A DNA stretch of 64,000 nt. Origin: Methylobacillus glycogenes JCM 2850 (lineage in GTDB: Bacteria > Pseudomonadota > Gammaproteobacteria > Burkholderiales > Methylophilaceae). Positions 18,663 through 28,507 of the stretch are shown here, one piece after another. How positions within the stretch are numbered: the first letter of the stretch is position 1; each line of letters starts with the position of its first letter. The notes under the pieces are model-generated. The model worked only from the letters and a program-made list of their open reading frames with translations, ran no database searches and had not been told where the DNA came from. The stretch covers positions 62,001 through 126,000 of the forward strand of contig NZ_BAMT01000005.1 of the NCBI RefSeq assembly GCF_000617925.1, written 5' to 3'. A program made the position numbers and the translations under genes.

Positions 18663-19985
18663 ATGAAGCGACTTTTATCAATATCCACCTTGCTGGGCCT
18701 GTTGGGCAGCAGCTTGTACGCAATTCCCAGCCTGGCAGAAGAAGCGGCCGCAGCCGCCGCTGAAGCGCCAGCAGTTCTCAACAGTGGTGACACTGCCTGG
18801 ATGATCGTAGCCACCGTGCTCGTCATCATCATGGCTGTGCCTGGTCTGGCCATTTTCTACGGCGGCCTGGCGCGTGCCAAAAACATGTTGTCCGTTCTCA
18901 TGCAGGTGATGGTGACGTTTTCCCTGCTGTCTGTACTGTGGGCGGTGTTTGGTTACAGCCTGGTGTTTACCGATGGCAATGCAGTGATCGGTGGTCTCAG
19001 CAAGGCCTTCCTCAATGGCATTACGCCGGATAGCCTGCAAGGCACTATTCCCGAGCTGTTGTTCGTCACCTTCCAGATGACATTTGCGGCCATTACTCCG
19101 GCGCTGATCGTCGGTGGTTTTGCCGAGCGCATCAAGTTCTCTGCCGTGCTGTTGTTCATGGCTTTGTGGATGACCTTCTCTTATGTGCCTATGGCGCATA
19201 TGGTCTGGGGCGGCGGCTGGATTGGTGAGCTGGGTGCAGCGGACTTTGCTGGCGGTACTGTGGTGCATATCAACGCTGGTGTTGCGGCGCTGGTGGGTGC
19301 TCTGGTGCTGGGCAAGCGTATTGGTTTCGGCAAGGAAGCCATGCCGCCGCATAGCCTGGTGATGACCATGATAGGTGGCTCACTGCTGTGGGCAGGTTGG
19401 TTCGGTTTCAACGTCGGTAGCGAACTGGCTGCTGATGGTGTTGCTGGCCTGGCTGTGGTGAACACACAACTGGCAACTGCTGCTGCGGTTATCGGCTGGA
19501 CCTTCGCTGAGTGGCTGATCAAGGGCAAGCCTTCCATGTTGGGCGCAGTGTCTGGCGCAATTGCAGGTCTGGTAGCGATTACGCCTGCCTGTGGTTTCGT
19601 TGGCCCTATGGGTGCCATCATCCTCGGCTTCATCGCCAGCTTTGTCAGCCTCTGGGCCGTGACCAAGCTCAAGAACGCCCTGGGTTATGACGACACCATG
19701 GATGTGTTCGGCATCCACGGTATCGCCGGTATCATCGGTGCGATTGGCACTGGTGTGTTCATGGCACCTTCCCTCGGTGGCGTAGGCTACGACGAAGGCG
19801 TGACAATGGGCCATCAGGTCTATGTGCAAACCGTGTCTGTAGGCTTCACCCTGATCTACGTCGCAGTTGTGAGCTACATCCTCTACAAGATCGTGGATCT
19901 GGTAATCGGTCTGCGTGTGACAGAAGATGACGAGCGCGAAGGTCTGGATACCGCTTCCCACGGTGAGCGTGCATACCACTCCTAA
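18663..19985 (+). CDS. amtB: Ammonium transporter
   Basis: About 440 residues from ATG 18663 (GGGGGCAAG lies 5 bp upstream). An N-terminal signal sequence (ending SLAEEAAAAAAEA) precedes 11 membrane helices. Visible family segments: GLAIFYGGLARAKNMLSVLMQ, MWTFSYVPMAHMVWGGGWIG-like region, AGGTVVHINAGVAALVGALVLG and DDTMDVFGIHGIAGIIGAIGTG (with the twin pore histidine regions). It follows glnK by 11 bp. In a methylamine user it may also carry methylammonium. Ends at a strong terminator. Confidence 0.96.
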   Translation: MKRLLSISTLLGLLGSSLYAIPSLAEEAAAAAAEAPAVLNSGDTAWMIVATVLVIIMAVPGLAIFYGGLARAKNMLSVLMQVMVTFSLLSVLWAVFGYSLVFTDGNAVIGGLSKAFLNGITPDSLQGTIPELLFVTFQMTFAAITPALIVGGFAERIKFSAVLLFMALWMTFSYVPMAHMVWGGGWIGELGAADFAGGTVVHINAGVAALVGALVLGKRIGFGKEAMPPHSLVMTMIGGSLLWAGWFGFNVGSELAADGVAGLAVVNTQLATAAAVIGWTFAEWLIKGKPSMLGAVSGAIAGLVAITPACGFVGPMGAIILGFIASFVSLWAVTKLKNALGYDDTMDVFGIHGIAGIIGAIGTGVFMAPSLGGVGYDEGVTMGHQVYVQTVSVGFTLIYVAVVSYILYKIVDLVIGLRVTEDDEREGLDTASHGERAYHS

Positions 19986-20025
19986 GCAATACACTTTAGT
20001 CAGGAGACACTAGTCTCCAGCAACG

Positions 20026-20054
20026 AAAGCCCGGCATTGCCGGGCTTTTGTAAT
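20026..20054 (+). terminator. Terminator of glnK-amtB
   Basis: AAAGCCCGGC-ATT-GCCGGGCTTTT hairpin with a T-rich end about 40 bp after the amtB stop. It also lies 17 bp before the end of the convergent acyltransferase gene and may serve both. Confidence 0.9.
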
Positions 20055-20070
20055 TATAGCGTGGTTAACT

Positions 20071-22050
20071 TTAAAGTTTGAGGCCGCTGATCAAGTGTTG
20101 CGCCCCCGCCAGGCTCAGGTGATTGTCATCGAAATACAGTGACTTTCCATCCATGACGGCAGGGCAGTAGCCATTGGCGCAGAGTATGTCGGCTGTTTTT
20201 AGCGGATGTATCGCTGGCCCAGACAAACTATCCAGCTTGGCAAGAATATAGGCATGGCGGGATTGGTAGAGCGCCAGCGTAGAGACTTGCTCTAAAGGCA
20301 CAGTATCAGTCTGCTGCAACACGGAAAACGGCGTTACCAGCTTGCTGATATCGGCAGGCAGTTCTGGGATGGGGTAAAGCAGATGCACCTGTTTGCCTGC
20401 GGCTAGCAGGCGTTCGATGATGGTGTGCAGGCTTTGCCAGTACAGCTCGCGCAAGGCCAGTGCCGATTGGCCGCCATAAGCCGGACTAAACTTGTTGGCC
20501 GGGCTGATATCGCTGGGCTGTTGACTGCCTGCTTCCATCTCGCCAAACAAAAAGCGCGTATAGCTAAAGCCCAGCAGCACATGCTGGATTTCTGCATGTT
20601 TTTCCAGATATTGCAGTGATTCACGTATCCAGGCGCTACAGCCTGGCTGCCTAGCCTCAAACAGTAGCGCAGGCGGGCAGCCGCTAAAGCTCAGATGCAG
20701 CAAGCCTGGCTTGGTATTGACGTCCTTGGTGATGTCCTTGTCCTTGCTTTGCGCCTGCAAACGTTGCGCCAGCGCATAAGCCAGCTCTACCGTGTGGCTA
20801 TCACCAAAGCTGGCCCAGTGCACGTCCTGGCCAAAGTAAGTACAAGCCTGGGCAGGTTTGAGGTAATCCGTGCCACTGGTATGGCACTGCTCGCGCTTGG
20901 GGCTGGGGGCTATGCTGGTCATCAGCTCGGCCTGGGCAAAGCGCTGCGGCTGGCCGTTAAGCCCCAGCACCCCTATGCCTATGATGGCTGCCAACGCAAT
21001 GGCGGAAAGCTGGAAGATACGGCGTCTGTCATAGCGTTTGCGGTCACGGAAAGGCTGTTCCACCCAGCGATAACTCAGCACCGCCAGCAATACCGCCAGG
21101 AGGATGGCGAGTGCAAACAGCAAGGGGTGAGGCGCGTGTACATGCTTGAGGCGCAAAAAGGCAAACAAGCTGGTGCCAGAGATATAGCGAATAGGAAATC
21201 AAGCCTATGCCCACCATGGTGCGGCTGGCCAGCAGCTTGCCCACAGCATAATGACTATCGGCAAAGGCGATGATCAGGCAAGCGCCCAGTACCGGAATCA
21301 AGGCATACAGGCCGGGGAAGGGCGTGCTGTGATCCAGCCCGAAAATCGAAGCCACAATCAGCAGCATGCCCAAGAGCGCCAGCCAGGGGCGTAGCTTGGC
21401 TGGCAACTGCCATTGTTCAGGCCTGGCCAGCGCCAGCATGGCACCTGCCAGCAACTCCCAGGCACGGCTGAAAATCAGATAGAAATTGGCATCAATCTGC
21501 TGCATGCCTAATAGCAGTTCTGAACCCAGCAGGGAGATAACCATTAAACCCAGCATCAGCCAAGCTAGGCCACGCCGCCGCAAGAACCAGCACCAGGCCA
21601 ATAAAAGGGGAAACAGCAGATAAAACTGTTCTTCTACCGCCAGACTCCAGGTGTGCAGCAGAGGTTTTTCATCAGAGGCGGTGGAGAAATAGCCGCTGCT
21701 CCAGTAGAAAAATACATTGGAGCAAAAGCTGGCAACGGAAATCAGGCTGCGCGCGTAATCCTGCAACAAGGCGGGTGGCATGAGCATAAACGCAGCAATG
21801 CTGGTCACCAGCAACACCACGCTCAAGGCAGGCAAGATACGGCGCGCGCGTCTTTCATAAAAACGCGAGATGGAAAATTTTCCCGCCTCCAGTTCAGCGA
21901 GCAGGATGGAGGTAATCAGATAGCCACTGATGACAAAGAAGATATCAACGCCTATATAGCCGCCGGAAAAACCAGCCCAGCCCGCATGAAAAAATATCAC
22001 GGCCAGCACGGCGACCGCACGCAAGCATCTATCTCGCGTCTGTATTGCAC
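20071..22050 (-). CDS. Acyltransferase 3 / SGNH-domain O-acetylase (OafA type; two frame breaks)
   Basis: About 660 residues on the minus strand. The N-terminal membrane domain starts RREIDG(L)RAVAVLAVIFFHAGWAGFSGG, with FVISGYLIT and HTWSLAVEEQFYLLFPLLL, the family's catalytic His region. The C-terminal SGNH-like domain has GDSHTVELAYALAQRL and the late SLYFDDNHLSLAGAQ (Asp-x-x-His pair). Frame breaks lie near 21180, between the last membrane helices, and near 22026 (missing G in the RREIDGL codon). A GTG at 22050-22048 gives MQYRREID. Such proteins add O-acetyl groups to O-antigen or other envelope polymers. Confidence 0.85.
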
Positions 22051-22178
22051 GCTTTCCCCTTATGCACCTAATGATGTGCTGGTGTGACAGTGACTAGAGA
22101 GTGAAATTCAAGCGGGTGAGATTTAGGCGGATGTGTGGAAGCGAGGCATAGAGTCCTGCTTATTGCTGAGACCTGCGG

Positions 22179-22662
22179 TCAGAGCATGAGCTGGCGGGCC
22201 TGTAGGCGCGTGCTGCGCCAGCCCAGATGGTCGTAATAGGCCAGGGCGGGTGGGTTATCCATATCCACCAGCAATTGCGCGCGCGTGGCCCCCTTGAGCC
22301 TTGCCCAATCCAGTATGGCCGTTAACAGCTGGCGGCCTACACCCTGCTGCGCCAGGCCTGCTCTACTACCATGTCTTCTATCCAGCCGAGGGGCTGCCCT
22401 GGGCCGTGGAAATCACCAGTTGAGCGCTGACCATGGCAATCACTTCACCACTATCTTCACCACTCGCATTTTGTGCAATCAGTATGGTGCCGCGCTCGGG
22501 GTGTTGCAGCAGTTGCGTAAGGCCTGCCACCTGCCTGGCATTATCCGGCGTGAAGTCCTGCTCTATGCTGAATAACTGATGCAATAAAGCACTCAGGGCG
22601 GGGATATCACTGTTTAGGGCCGCACGGATCAGCAGCGATGGTTCTTCGTGATGTTCACTCAT
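22179..22662 (-). CDS. GNAT N-acetyltransferase (two frame breaks)
   Basis: Start at the ATG at 22662 (MSEHHEEPSLLIRAA), which overlaps the end of the regulator gene upstream by 8 bp. The first frame carries LIRAALNSDIPALSALLHQLF and ends early at 22378. The other frames supply GWIEDMVVEQAWR and then GRQLLTAILDWARLKGATRAQLLVDMDNPPALAYY (family motif A and B, split here by breaks near 22391 and 22351), ending at 22179. With both repaired it is a normal GNAT of about 160 residues. The substrate is unknown. Overlap with the cupin regulator suggests a shared role, perhaps polyamine- or amine-linked. Confidence 0.75.
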
Positions 22663-23298
22663 GATCATGCAGTTCCTCATCATTGTCGTAATGAATAATG
22701 GAGAGAAAGCGTATGGGCAGTTTGGCGTGAACTTCGGGTCTATGTGGAATTTCGCCCCTGAAAGTCAGCGCATCACCGGGGCGCAGAGTGTAAACCTCCT
22801 CGCCTACGCGGTAGCCCAGTTCGCCTTCCAGCATGTAAAGAAACTCGGTGCCTGCATGCTCAAAGGAGGGAAACTCTTCTTCCGGGTCTTCCAGGGTGAT
22901 GAGGAAAGGCTCAAACAGCTTCTTGGGGCCTTGATCATAGGCCAGCAAGTGATAGGTATGGCCGTTACGCGTGCCGCGACGCACCACTTCCATGCCCTGG
23001 CCGCTCTTGACCAGTTGGGCGCCGCCTGTGGGCAGGTTATAGCCCTGGAACAGGCGCGAGATGGTCACGCCCAGGCTGTTGGCCAATTGCTCCAGGGTAT
23101 CCAGACTGGTCGATACCAGATTGTTTTCTATCTTGCTCAGCATGCCGCGGCTGATATTGGCGCGCTCAGCTACTTCGGCAATGGTGAGGCCATGCTGCTG
23201 GCGAATATCCTTGATGACATTGCCAGATGCTTGCCCAGCGGCTTGCTATCGGATTCTGCAGGTAAGGCGGAACTGAGTTTTTTATCGTGATCAACCAT
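22655..23298 (-). CDS. XRE-family regulator with C-terminal cupin domain (frame broken near 23222)
   Basis: Start at ATG 23298 (MVDHDKKLSSALPAESD). The N-terminal helix-turn-helix reads IKDIRQQHGLTIAEVAERAN and ISRGMLSKIENN; one G is missing near 23222 in the KHLGNVIK-like stretch, which splits the frame. The C-terminal cupin (about residues 115-200) has EFLYMLEGELGYRVG and LRPGDALTFRGEIPHRPE. This is the architecture of PuuR-like repressors that bind small amines or amino acids in the cupin. It is divergent from the glutamine-amidotransferase-like gene and from the dimethylamine operon, so it is a candidate local repressor. Confidence 0.88.
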
Positions 23299-23679
23299 CT
23301 TGTTTAACCGTTATGTTCAAGCATCGTGAGCGGTGTGGATGCGGTTTATAGAGCTGAGGGCAGTGTAATAGAGGATGCCTGCTTAGCCTATGCAAAAGAT
23401 TACTCAGAAGAAAATTTTTTAATAAGAATTGACGGGTTACTTCAGGCAGAGTTTAATACAAAAAAGTTTCATATAAGTAAAAAAAGTTAATTATTGTGGT
23501 GTGTCGCTAGTCCGCTGGCTAAGTATGTTCCAGTTACTCGCCACCATGCGGTATTTGGTAGGAGGAGGCCGTGCAATGGGTTTCGGTGTTAGCGCAGCAG
23601 ATGCGCGACATGGAGACCTGTTTGCAATTCCTTGCGTGCAAACGCGTTGGTCACCCTTTGACTGAGAAGCCTGCTATCT
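23299..23679. other. Intergenic region with AT-rich repeat motif
   Basis: About 380 bp between the divergent regulator and amidotransferase genes. It holds an AT-rich stretch (23410-23500) with AAAAAAGTTTCAT at 23460-23472. A near-identical AAAAAAAGTTTC occurs twice upstream of mgdA. No gene was recognised here. Confidence 0.5.
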
Positions 23680-24407
23680 ATGAAATCTGGCAAAACCGTT
23701 GTTGTATTCCAATTCACCGCCTCAGAAGGCCCGGGCTACCTGGCAGATTTTCTCTCGCGGCAACACATTCATTTGCATGTCATCAGGGTTGATTTAGGCG
23801 ATCCATTACCCGTCAGCCTTGATGAATACAGCGGGCTGGCGATGATGGGCGGGCCTATGAGCGTCAATGACAGCCTGCCCTGGATCACGCCCTTGCTGGA
23901 GCTGGTGCGCGAGGCCGTACATAACCAGATTCCCGTGATTGGACATTGCCTGGGCGGGCAGTTGCTGGCCAAGGCTTTGGTGGGGTGGTCAGCGATAACC
24001 CAATGGCGGAGATAGGCTGGATACCTGCCAGCCACCTCGACACCCCACAAGCCAGGGAGTGGTTGGGGCCGCAAGTGGATCTCACCCTGTTTCAATGGCA
24101 TTACCAGACATTTTCCATCCCGCAGGGTGGGCAACGCATTCTGGGCAGCCAATACTGTGACAACCAGGCCTATGTGGTCGACAAGCTGCACATAGGTTTT
24201 CAATGCCATATCGAAATGCAGGCCGAGATGGTCAGGGAGTGGTGCAATCTCTCACCCGAGGAGCTGAGGCCTGAGGGGCAAATGCTTGCTGCGCAGGCAG
24301 GCATACAGTCGGCTGCCGAGATACTGGCGGATCTGGATCAGCAGGTACAAAAACTCAATCTCTTGGCTGAACATGTTTATACGCGCTGGAGCCAAGGTTT
24401 GAAATAG
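23680..24407 (+). CDS. Class I glutamine amidotransferase-like protein (frame broken near 23980)
   Basis: About 242 residues. The triad of class I amidotransferases is present: nucleophile Cys in VIGHCLGGQLLA, and His-Glu in GFQCHIEMQ. LAMMGGPMSVND is also typical of GMP-synthase-like stand-alone proteins. The first frame ends at 24015; the +1 frame reads GGVVSDNPMAEIGWIPASHL on to 24407, so one G is missing near 23980. There is no partner synthetase domain. By position, just upstream of the dimethylamine operon and in the same direction, it could hydrolyse or process a gamma-glutamyl amide, but that is only an inference. Confidence 0.82.
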
Positions 24408-24454
24408 TTGCCTTGATGTTATCAGTTCGCAGTTAATTGAAATGCCTAGCCCAC

Positions 24455-24470
24455 TACCCCTTTGGAAGTA
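24455..24470 (+). promoter_or_regulatory. NarL-type 7-2-7 operator, site 1 (dimethylamine operon)
   Basis: TACCCCT-TT-GGAAGTA, an inverted pair of NarL-family heptamers separated by 2 bp, centred 84 bp before the GcvT-like start at 24547. A second weaker heptamer pair starts at once (TACCCCT at 24469-24475, GAGAGAA after it). Confidence 0.75.
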
Positions 24471-24546
24471 CCCCTTCGAGAGAATGTTAAGCCAGCGGCA
24501 ATTTCACTATCGTTGAGCTTGAAAATACCACTCTAAGGACTGCGGC

Positions 24547-25665
24547 ATGGCAAGGAATTCAATACTTAATGAGCGTCACCGTGCGCTAGGCTCCAAACTC
24601 GATGGCGATACCTGGAACGATATGCCCATCCCCTGGAGCTACCATAGTGATGTGCATGATGAAGTAGTGGCGGTGCGCTCCAAGGCCGGGCTTTATGATG
24701 TCTCCGCGCTCAATATCATCAATGTCAGTGGGCTGGATGCCGAGCAGGTGATCGATCAGCTGGTGGCGCGTGACATCAGCAAGCTATTGCCCGGCCATGC
24801 CTTGCTGGCGGCCGAGCTGAATGAGCAAGGTGCGATTTGTGATGACATTATGGTGATACGCGATAGCGCCACCGAATTCCGCCTTTCGCACGGCAGCGGT
24901 GCTACGCCGCAAAATCTTGCCAAGCTGGCACAAGGCCGCAATGTGCTAGTGAGCGCTGACCTTGATGCGCATATCCTCTCCCTGCAAGGGCCGAAATCGC
25001 TGGAAATTCTCAATGCCTTGCTGGATTTTGATCTGTCTACCCTGGGCTATTTCCAGCATAAAGCCACCACCTTGCTGGGCAAGCAGGTGTATATCGCCAG
25101 GGGGGGTTATTCCGGCGAGCTGGGGTATGAGGTCTATTGCGGTGCTGCTGATGCGGTGTATTTATGGGATGAAATTCTTAAGGCAGGCGCACCACAAGGC
25201 GTGATTGCCGCGTCCTGGAATTCCCTGGAATTGACCCGTATAGAAGCCGCGCTGCTGTTCTTCCCGTTTGAGATGATAGAAGGCGATACCACCCCCTGGG
25301 AGGTCAATATGGGCTGGGGTGTGGATACAGACAAGGCAGGGGATTACACGGGCAAGGCCGCCGTGCTGGCGCTCAAGGACAAGGCACGCTTCCGTCAGAT
25401 TGGGCTGATCTGTCGCAGCACTGAGGCGGTGCAGGCCGGGGCTGCCATTCTGCATGAAGGTCAGCAAGTCGGGGTGGTCACCAGTGCTTCCTATAGCCGT
25501 TACCTCATGCAATCGCTGGCGCTGGCGCATATCAGCGCTGAGTTTGCCAGCAATGGCACGGCGGTCGAGGTGCGTAGCGAGGCTGGCAGTTGCCAGGCTT
25601 ATGTCGCGCCCACGCCATTCTATGATCCATTGCGTTTGCGCACTCACCCCCGCAGTCAGGCTTGA
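24547..25665 (+). CDS. GcvT-like aminomethyltransferase of the dimethylamine demethylase cluster
   Basis: A 372-residue folate-binding GcvT-fold protein with AAGGACT ribosome-binding site. Visible: LYDVSALNIINVSGLDAEQVIDQL, YFQHKATTLLGKQVYIARGGYSGELGYEVYC (split motif of the family with the conserved YSGE-GYE), and LELTRIEAALLFFPFEM. In heme-dependent oxidative N-demethylase (HODM) operons this is the tetrahydrofolate-dependent subunit that captures formaldehyde as 5,10-methylene-THF. It is the first gene of a four-gene operon and lies 84 bp after operator site 1. HODM delta is the nearest described equivalent. Confidence 0.85.
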   Translation: MARNSILNERHRALGSKLDGDTWNDMPIPWSYHSDVHDEVVAVRSKAGLYDVSALNIINVSGLDAEQVIDQLVARDISKLLPGHALLAAELNEQGAICDDIMVIRDSATEFRLSHGSGATPQNLAKLAQGRNVLVSADLDAHILSLQGPKSLEILNALLDFDLSTLGYFQHKATTLLGKQVYIARGGYSGELGYEVYCGAADAVYLWDEILKAGAPQGVIAASWNSLELTRIEAALLFFPFEMIEGDTTPWEVNMGWGVDTDKAGDYTGKAAVLALKDKARFRQIGLICRSTEAVQAGAAILHEGQQVGVVTSASYSRYLMQSLALAHISAEFASNGTAVEVRSEAGSCQAYVAPTPFYDPLRLRTHPRSQA

Positions 25666-25668
25666 GCC

Positions 25669-26289
25669 ATGCAAGCGGGATACTGGATACGCAGCAAGCC
25701 AATTTACGGCGGTTTGCAATGGCAACACAAGGCACAAGCCCATGTGATCATCGCCAGCGGCGAGGGTGGCCGCGCCGTGTTGCGCTTGTTACAGCAGCAG
25801 TTGCCACCGCAGGCGATCAAGGTCTTGTATCTGCCTGAGGCGCAGGCTGATCACAGCCATGCACTACGCCATATGCTGCAGGATGTGCTGGGCTTGGACC
25901 TCGCCTCGGCCTTGAGCCGCCATGACACCGCTGCCGCGCTCTGGCTGGCGCTGGATGAAGTGTTGACGGCCAGCCGCATGGGCACACGCATTTATGCCGC
26001 TGGCGATGAAGCCTTTCTCTGGCAAGTAGCGGCGCAGGCTGCACTGCATGGCGTACTCAATGCCGACATCATGCGCGAGCAGGCTGCCAGCCTAGCGCGC
26101 GCAGTCTACTGCGTGCACTGCAAAACCATCAGCCATCACGTCAACACCAATATTGCCACCTGCAGTGGCTGCCAACGCCAATTGCTGGTGCGCGACCATT
26201 TTTCGCGCAGATTGGGTGCGTATATGGGGCTGATGATAGATGCAGAAGAGCCAGGCAACGTGCCGGACATACTGGAGATTTATCCATGA
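25669..26289 (+). CDS. dmmA: Dimethylamine monooxygenase subunit DmmA-like protein
   Basis: A 206-residue protein. The N-terminal two thirds resembles a nucleotide- or flavin-binding-like alpha/beta region (HVIIASGEGGRAVLRLLQQQ, TRIYAAGDEAFLWQVAAQA). The C-terminus carries two CxxC pairs (Cys148/151, CVHC; Cys165/168, CSGC), a rubredoxin- or zinc-ribbon-like metal site. This matches the small subunit known as DmmA in dimethylamine monooxygenase clusters. It starts 3 bp after the GcvT-like stop. Its likely role is electron transfer or assembly between the reductase and the heme oxidase. Confidence 0.82.
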   Translation: MQAGYWIRSKPIYGGLQWQHKAQAHVIIASGEGGRAVLRLLQQQLPPQAIKVLYLPEAQADHSHALRHMLQDVLGLDLASALSRHDTAAALWLALDEVLTASRMGTRIYAAGDEAFLWQVAAQAALHGVLNADIMREQAASLARAVYCVHCKTISHHVNTNIATCSGCQRQLLVRDHFSRRLGAYMGLMIDAEEPGNVPDILEIYP

Positions 26290-26302
26290 GTGAGGTTTAT
26301 CC

Positions 26303-27388
26303 ATGAGTGCTTTGGCCAACAAGCTAATGATCACGGAGCCTGATATTCAGACGCCTGCCAATACCTCAGACCAGCGTAGCCAGAATGCTGGCCTAAAAGT
26401 GATCGTACAAACCATACGTGAAGTCGCAGAGGGCATACGCGAATTCACCCTGGTGTCTGCCGATGGTAGCGCCTTGCCCGCTTTTTCCGGCGGCAGCCAT
26501 ATCGTGGTCAGCATGCCCAGTGGCACGCGTATCTACCGCAATGCCTATTCCCTACTCAGCCCGCCACAGCAACGCGATCACTACCGCATAGCCGTGCGCC
26601 TGCAGGAAAACTCGCGTGGTGGATCACGCTTTATGCACCAAGAGGTCAAAGTGGGCATGGCGCTAGAAGTGGCCTGGCCGCTCAATCTGTTTGCATTGTC
26701 ACGTTTGGCGCGCAAACAGGTGCTGGTGGCGGGTGGCATAGGTATCACGCCGTTTATGTCACAAGTGCAGGAGTTGCTGCGGCAAGCCCAGGCTAGTCAA
26801 TCGGCGGTGTTACAAACGGCGGGGTCAAAAATTACACCGCCAGATTTTGAATTGCATTATGCCTATCGCTCGCAAGATCACGCCGCCTATGTGCCTGAGC
26901 TGCAAGCGCTGCTGGGTGACAGACTCAAGTGCTACGACCAAAGCCAGGGTGTCACTCTGGATATCCGTCAATTACTCGCAGAGCAACCCTTGGGTACGCA
27001 TGTATATACCTGCGGGCCTGAAGGCATGGTGCAAGCTCTGCTGCAATCTGCGGATGAGCTGGGCTGGCCGCCAGCGCATGTGCATCACGAGGAGTTTTTG
27101 GCACCGCCTGTGGGCAGTCCCTTCACCATCAAACTGGCTAGCTCGCAGCAGGAAGTGCAAGTAGGGGCCGATCAAAGCATGCTGGAAGCGCTGGAGCAGG
27201 CAGGCGTAGACGCGCCTTATCTGTGTCGAGGCGGTGCCTGCGGGCGCTGCGAGCTGGAAGTGCTGTCTACCGATGGCACGCTGGAGCATCACGATCATTA
27301 CCTTTCCGCCGAGGAAAAACGCGCCGGGCGCAAGATCATGCCCTGTGTCTCACGTGCACGTTGTGACGTGATAGAACTGAATTTCTGA
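26303..27388 (+). CDS. Dimethylamine monooxygenase reductase (FNR plus [2Fe-2S] ferredoxin domains)
   Basis: A 361-residue phthalate-dioxygenase-reductase-type protein. Order: flavin domain with YRNAYSLLSPPQQRDHY, NAD(P)H domain with KQVLVAGGIGITPFMSQVQELL and VYTCGPEGMVQALL, and a C-terminal plant-type ferredoxin domain with CRGGACGRCELEV plus a last Cys (IMPCVSRA). It supplies electrons to the heme oxidase. A 14-bp direct repeat (TTTATCCATGAGTG at 26279 and 26296) spans the gene junction and offers two in-phase-like starts; ATG 26303 is used. Confidence 0.9.
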   Translation: MSALANKLMITEPDIQTPANTSDQRSQNAGLKVIVQTIREVAEGIREFTLVSADGSALPAFSGGSHIVVSMPSGTRIYRNAYSLLSPPQQRDHYRIAVRLQENSRGGSRFMHQEVKVGMALEVAWPLNLFALSRLARKQVLVAGGIGITPFMSQVQELLRQAQASQSAVLQTAGSKITPPDFELHYAYRSQDHAAYVPELQALLGDRLKCYDQSQGVTLDIRQLLAEQPLGTHVYTCGPEGMVQALLQSADELGWPPAHVHHEEFLAPPVGSPFTIKLASSQQEVQVGADQSMLEALEQAGVDAPYLCRGGACGRCELEVLSTDGTLEHHDHYLSAEEKRAGRKIMPCVSRARCDVIELNF

Positions 27389-27422
27389 GCTAAATCTCTG
27401 AGCTAAATTTCTGGGGTAAACC

Positions 27423-28505
27423 ATGAACAAACTGGATCATATACAAGCCGAAACCGCAGCTTTCCACCATGCGCCATTCAATGAGGAAACCTTCAGAGGT
27501 GACTACAGCTTTCATAACTCTGCCAAGGGCATCAAGCGTTTTCCCTACCCCTTCGAGCAGGATCACTATATGTACTCGGTCAATATCGAGCCGCATCAGC
27601 CCGGTAAGCCAGGGGCCATTACCGAGCATGCCTTTGATATAGACGAACACTATGTGGCTGAATGCGAAGACAAGCGCATGACACTGGAGCAGGATGCAGG
27701 CCGTTATGCGGCACTGCCGCATATGATGGATGCGCAGTGGGATTTTCTGGAATTAACCATGGAAAGCCTGGCGCGGGATTACCCGCAATATTTCAGCCTG
27801 CTCAAGGACGGCGAGCGCTGGACCTGGCATAACAGCGTGCTGGGCATCAGCGACAGCTTTATCTTTGGTGACGCGAGCACGCTGCCCATGGAGCCGTTTG
27901 AATACATGGGCAGGCAGACCCAGGGTGATTTTGTGCTGCTGGATCAGCGCGAAGGCACTTTGTTTGCCGATGCAGGCTTTATTACCAGTCAGGCAGATTG
28001 GTCACTGGCCTTTGATATCGGCATGTCCTGGCATGAATGGCATGGCCCGGTACCGCAGGTAGACAAAATGGGCATTATGGATAGAGCCTTGAAATTCCTC
28101 ATGAGCTTGCAACAAGGCAAACCAGTGCGGCGTTTGAACTGGACCATGACCGTCAACCCGCGCCTGGATACCTCCCCCGAGCATTACCCAGAATGGGGGC
28201 CGGACAGACTCACCGTGACCGCAGAAAATGCCGGGCAGAAAGCGCATTTGCGTGTGGAACTGCAAGCCATGTTCCGCTTGCCGCGCAGCAACGCCATTTT
28301 GTTCAGCATACGTTGCTATCTCCTGAGTCTGGAAGACATGGCAACACAGCCCAAGTGGATCAAGCGCTTTCACCGTGTGATCCGTGACCTGCACCCGGAT
28401 TTGCTGGAATACAAGGGCATCAAGGTCTATCACGAACCCTTGCTACAATGGCTGGCCCCGCATGATGATGGCGCAGTGCTGAGCGAGGGTGCCCAGCTGG
28501 ACTAG
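27423..28505 (+). CDS. Heme-dependent oxidative N-demethylase, catalytic subunit (DUF3445)
   Basis: A 360-residue DUF3445 protein, the heme-binding alpha subunit of HODM/dimethylamine monooxygenase, whose core is a PAS-derived fold. It begins HHAPFNEETFRGDYSFHNSAKGIKRF and contains FEYMGRQTQGDFVLLDQREGTLF, EWHGPVPQVD, RPxWTMTVNPRLDTSPEHYPEWGP-like RLNWTMTVNPRLDTSPE and FRLPRSNAILFSIRCYLLSL, all family landmarks. It should oxidise dimethylamine (NAD(P)H, O2) to methylamine and formaldehyde. Final gene of the operon, convergent with the PAS-domain gene; no clear terminator between them. Confidence 0.9.
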   Translation: MNKLDHIQAETAAFHHAPFNEETFRGDYSFHNSAKGIKRFPYPFEQDHYMYSVNIEPHQPGKPGAITEHAFDIDEHYVAECEDKRMTLEQDAGRYAALPHMMDAQWDFLELTMESLARDYPQYFSLLKDGERWTWHNSVLGISDSFIFGDASTLPMEPFEYMGRQTQGDFVLLDQREGTLFADAGFITSQADWSLAFDIGMSWHEWHGPVPQVDKMGIMDRALKFLMSLQQGKPVRRLNWTMTVNPRLDTSPEHYPEWGPDRLTVTAENAGQKAHLRVELQAMFRLPRSNAILFSIRCYLLSLEDMATQPKWIKRFHRVIRDLHPDLLEYKGIKVYHEPLLQWLAPHDDGAVLSEGAQLD

Positions 28506-28507
28506 CT

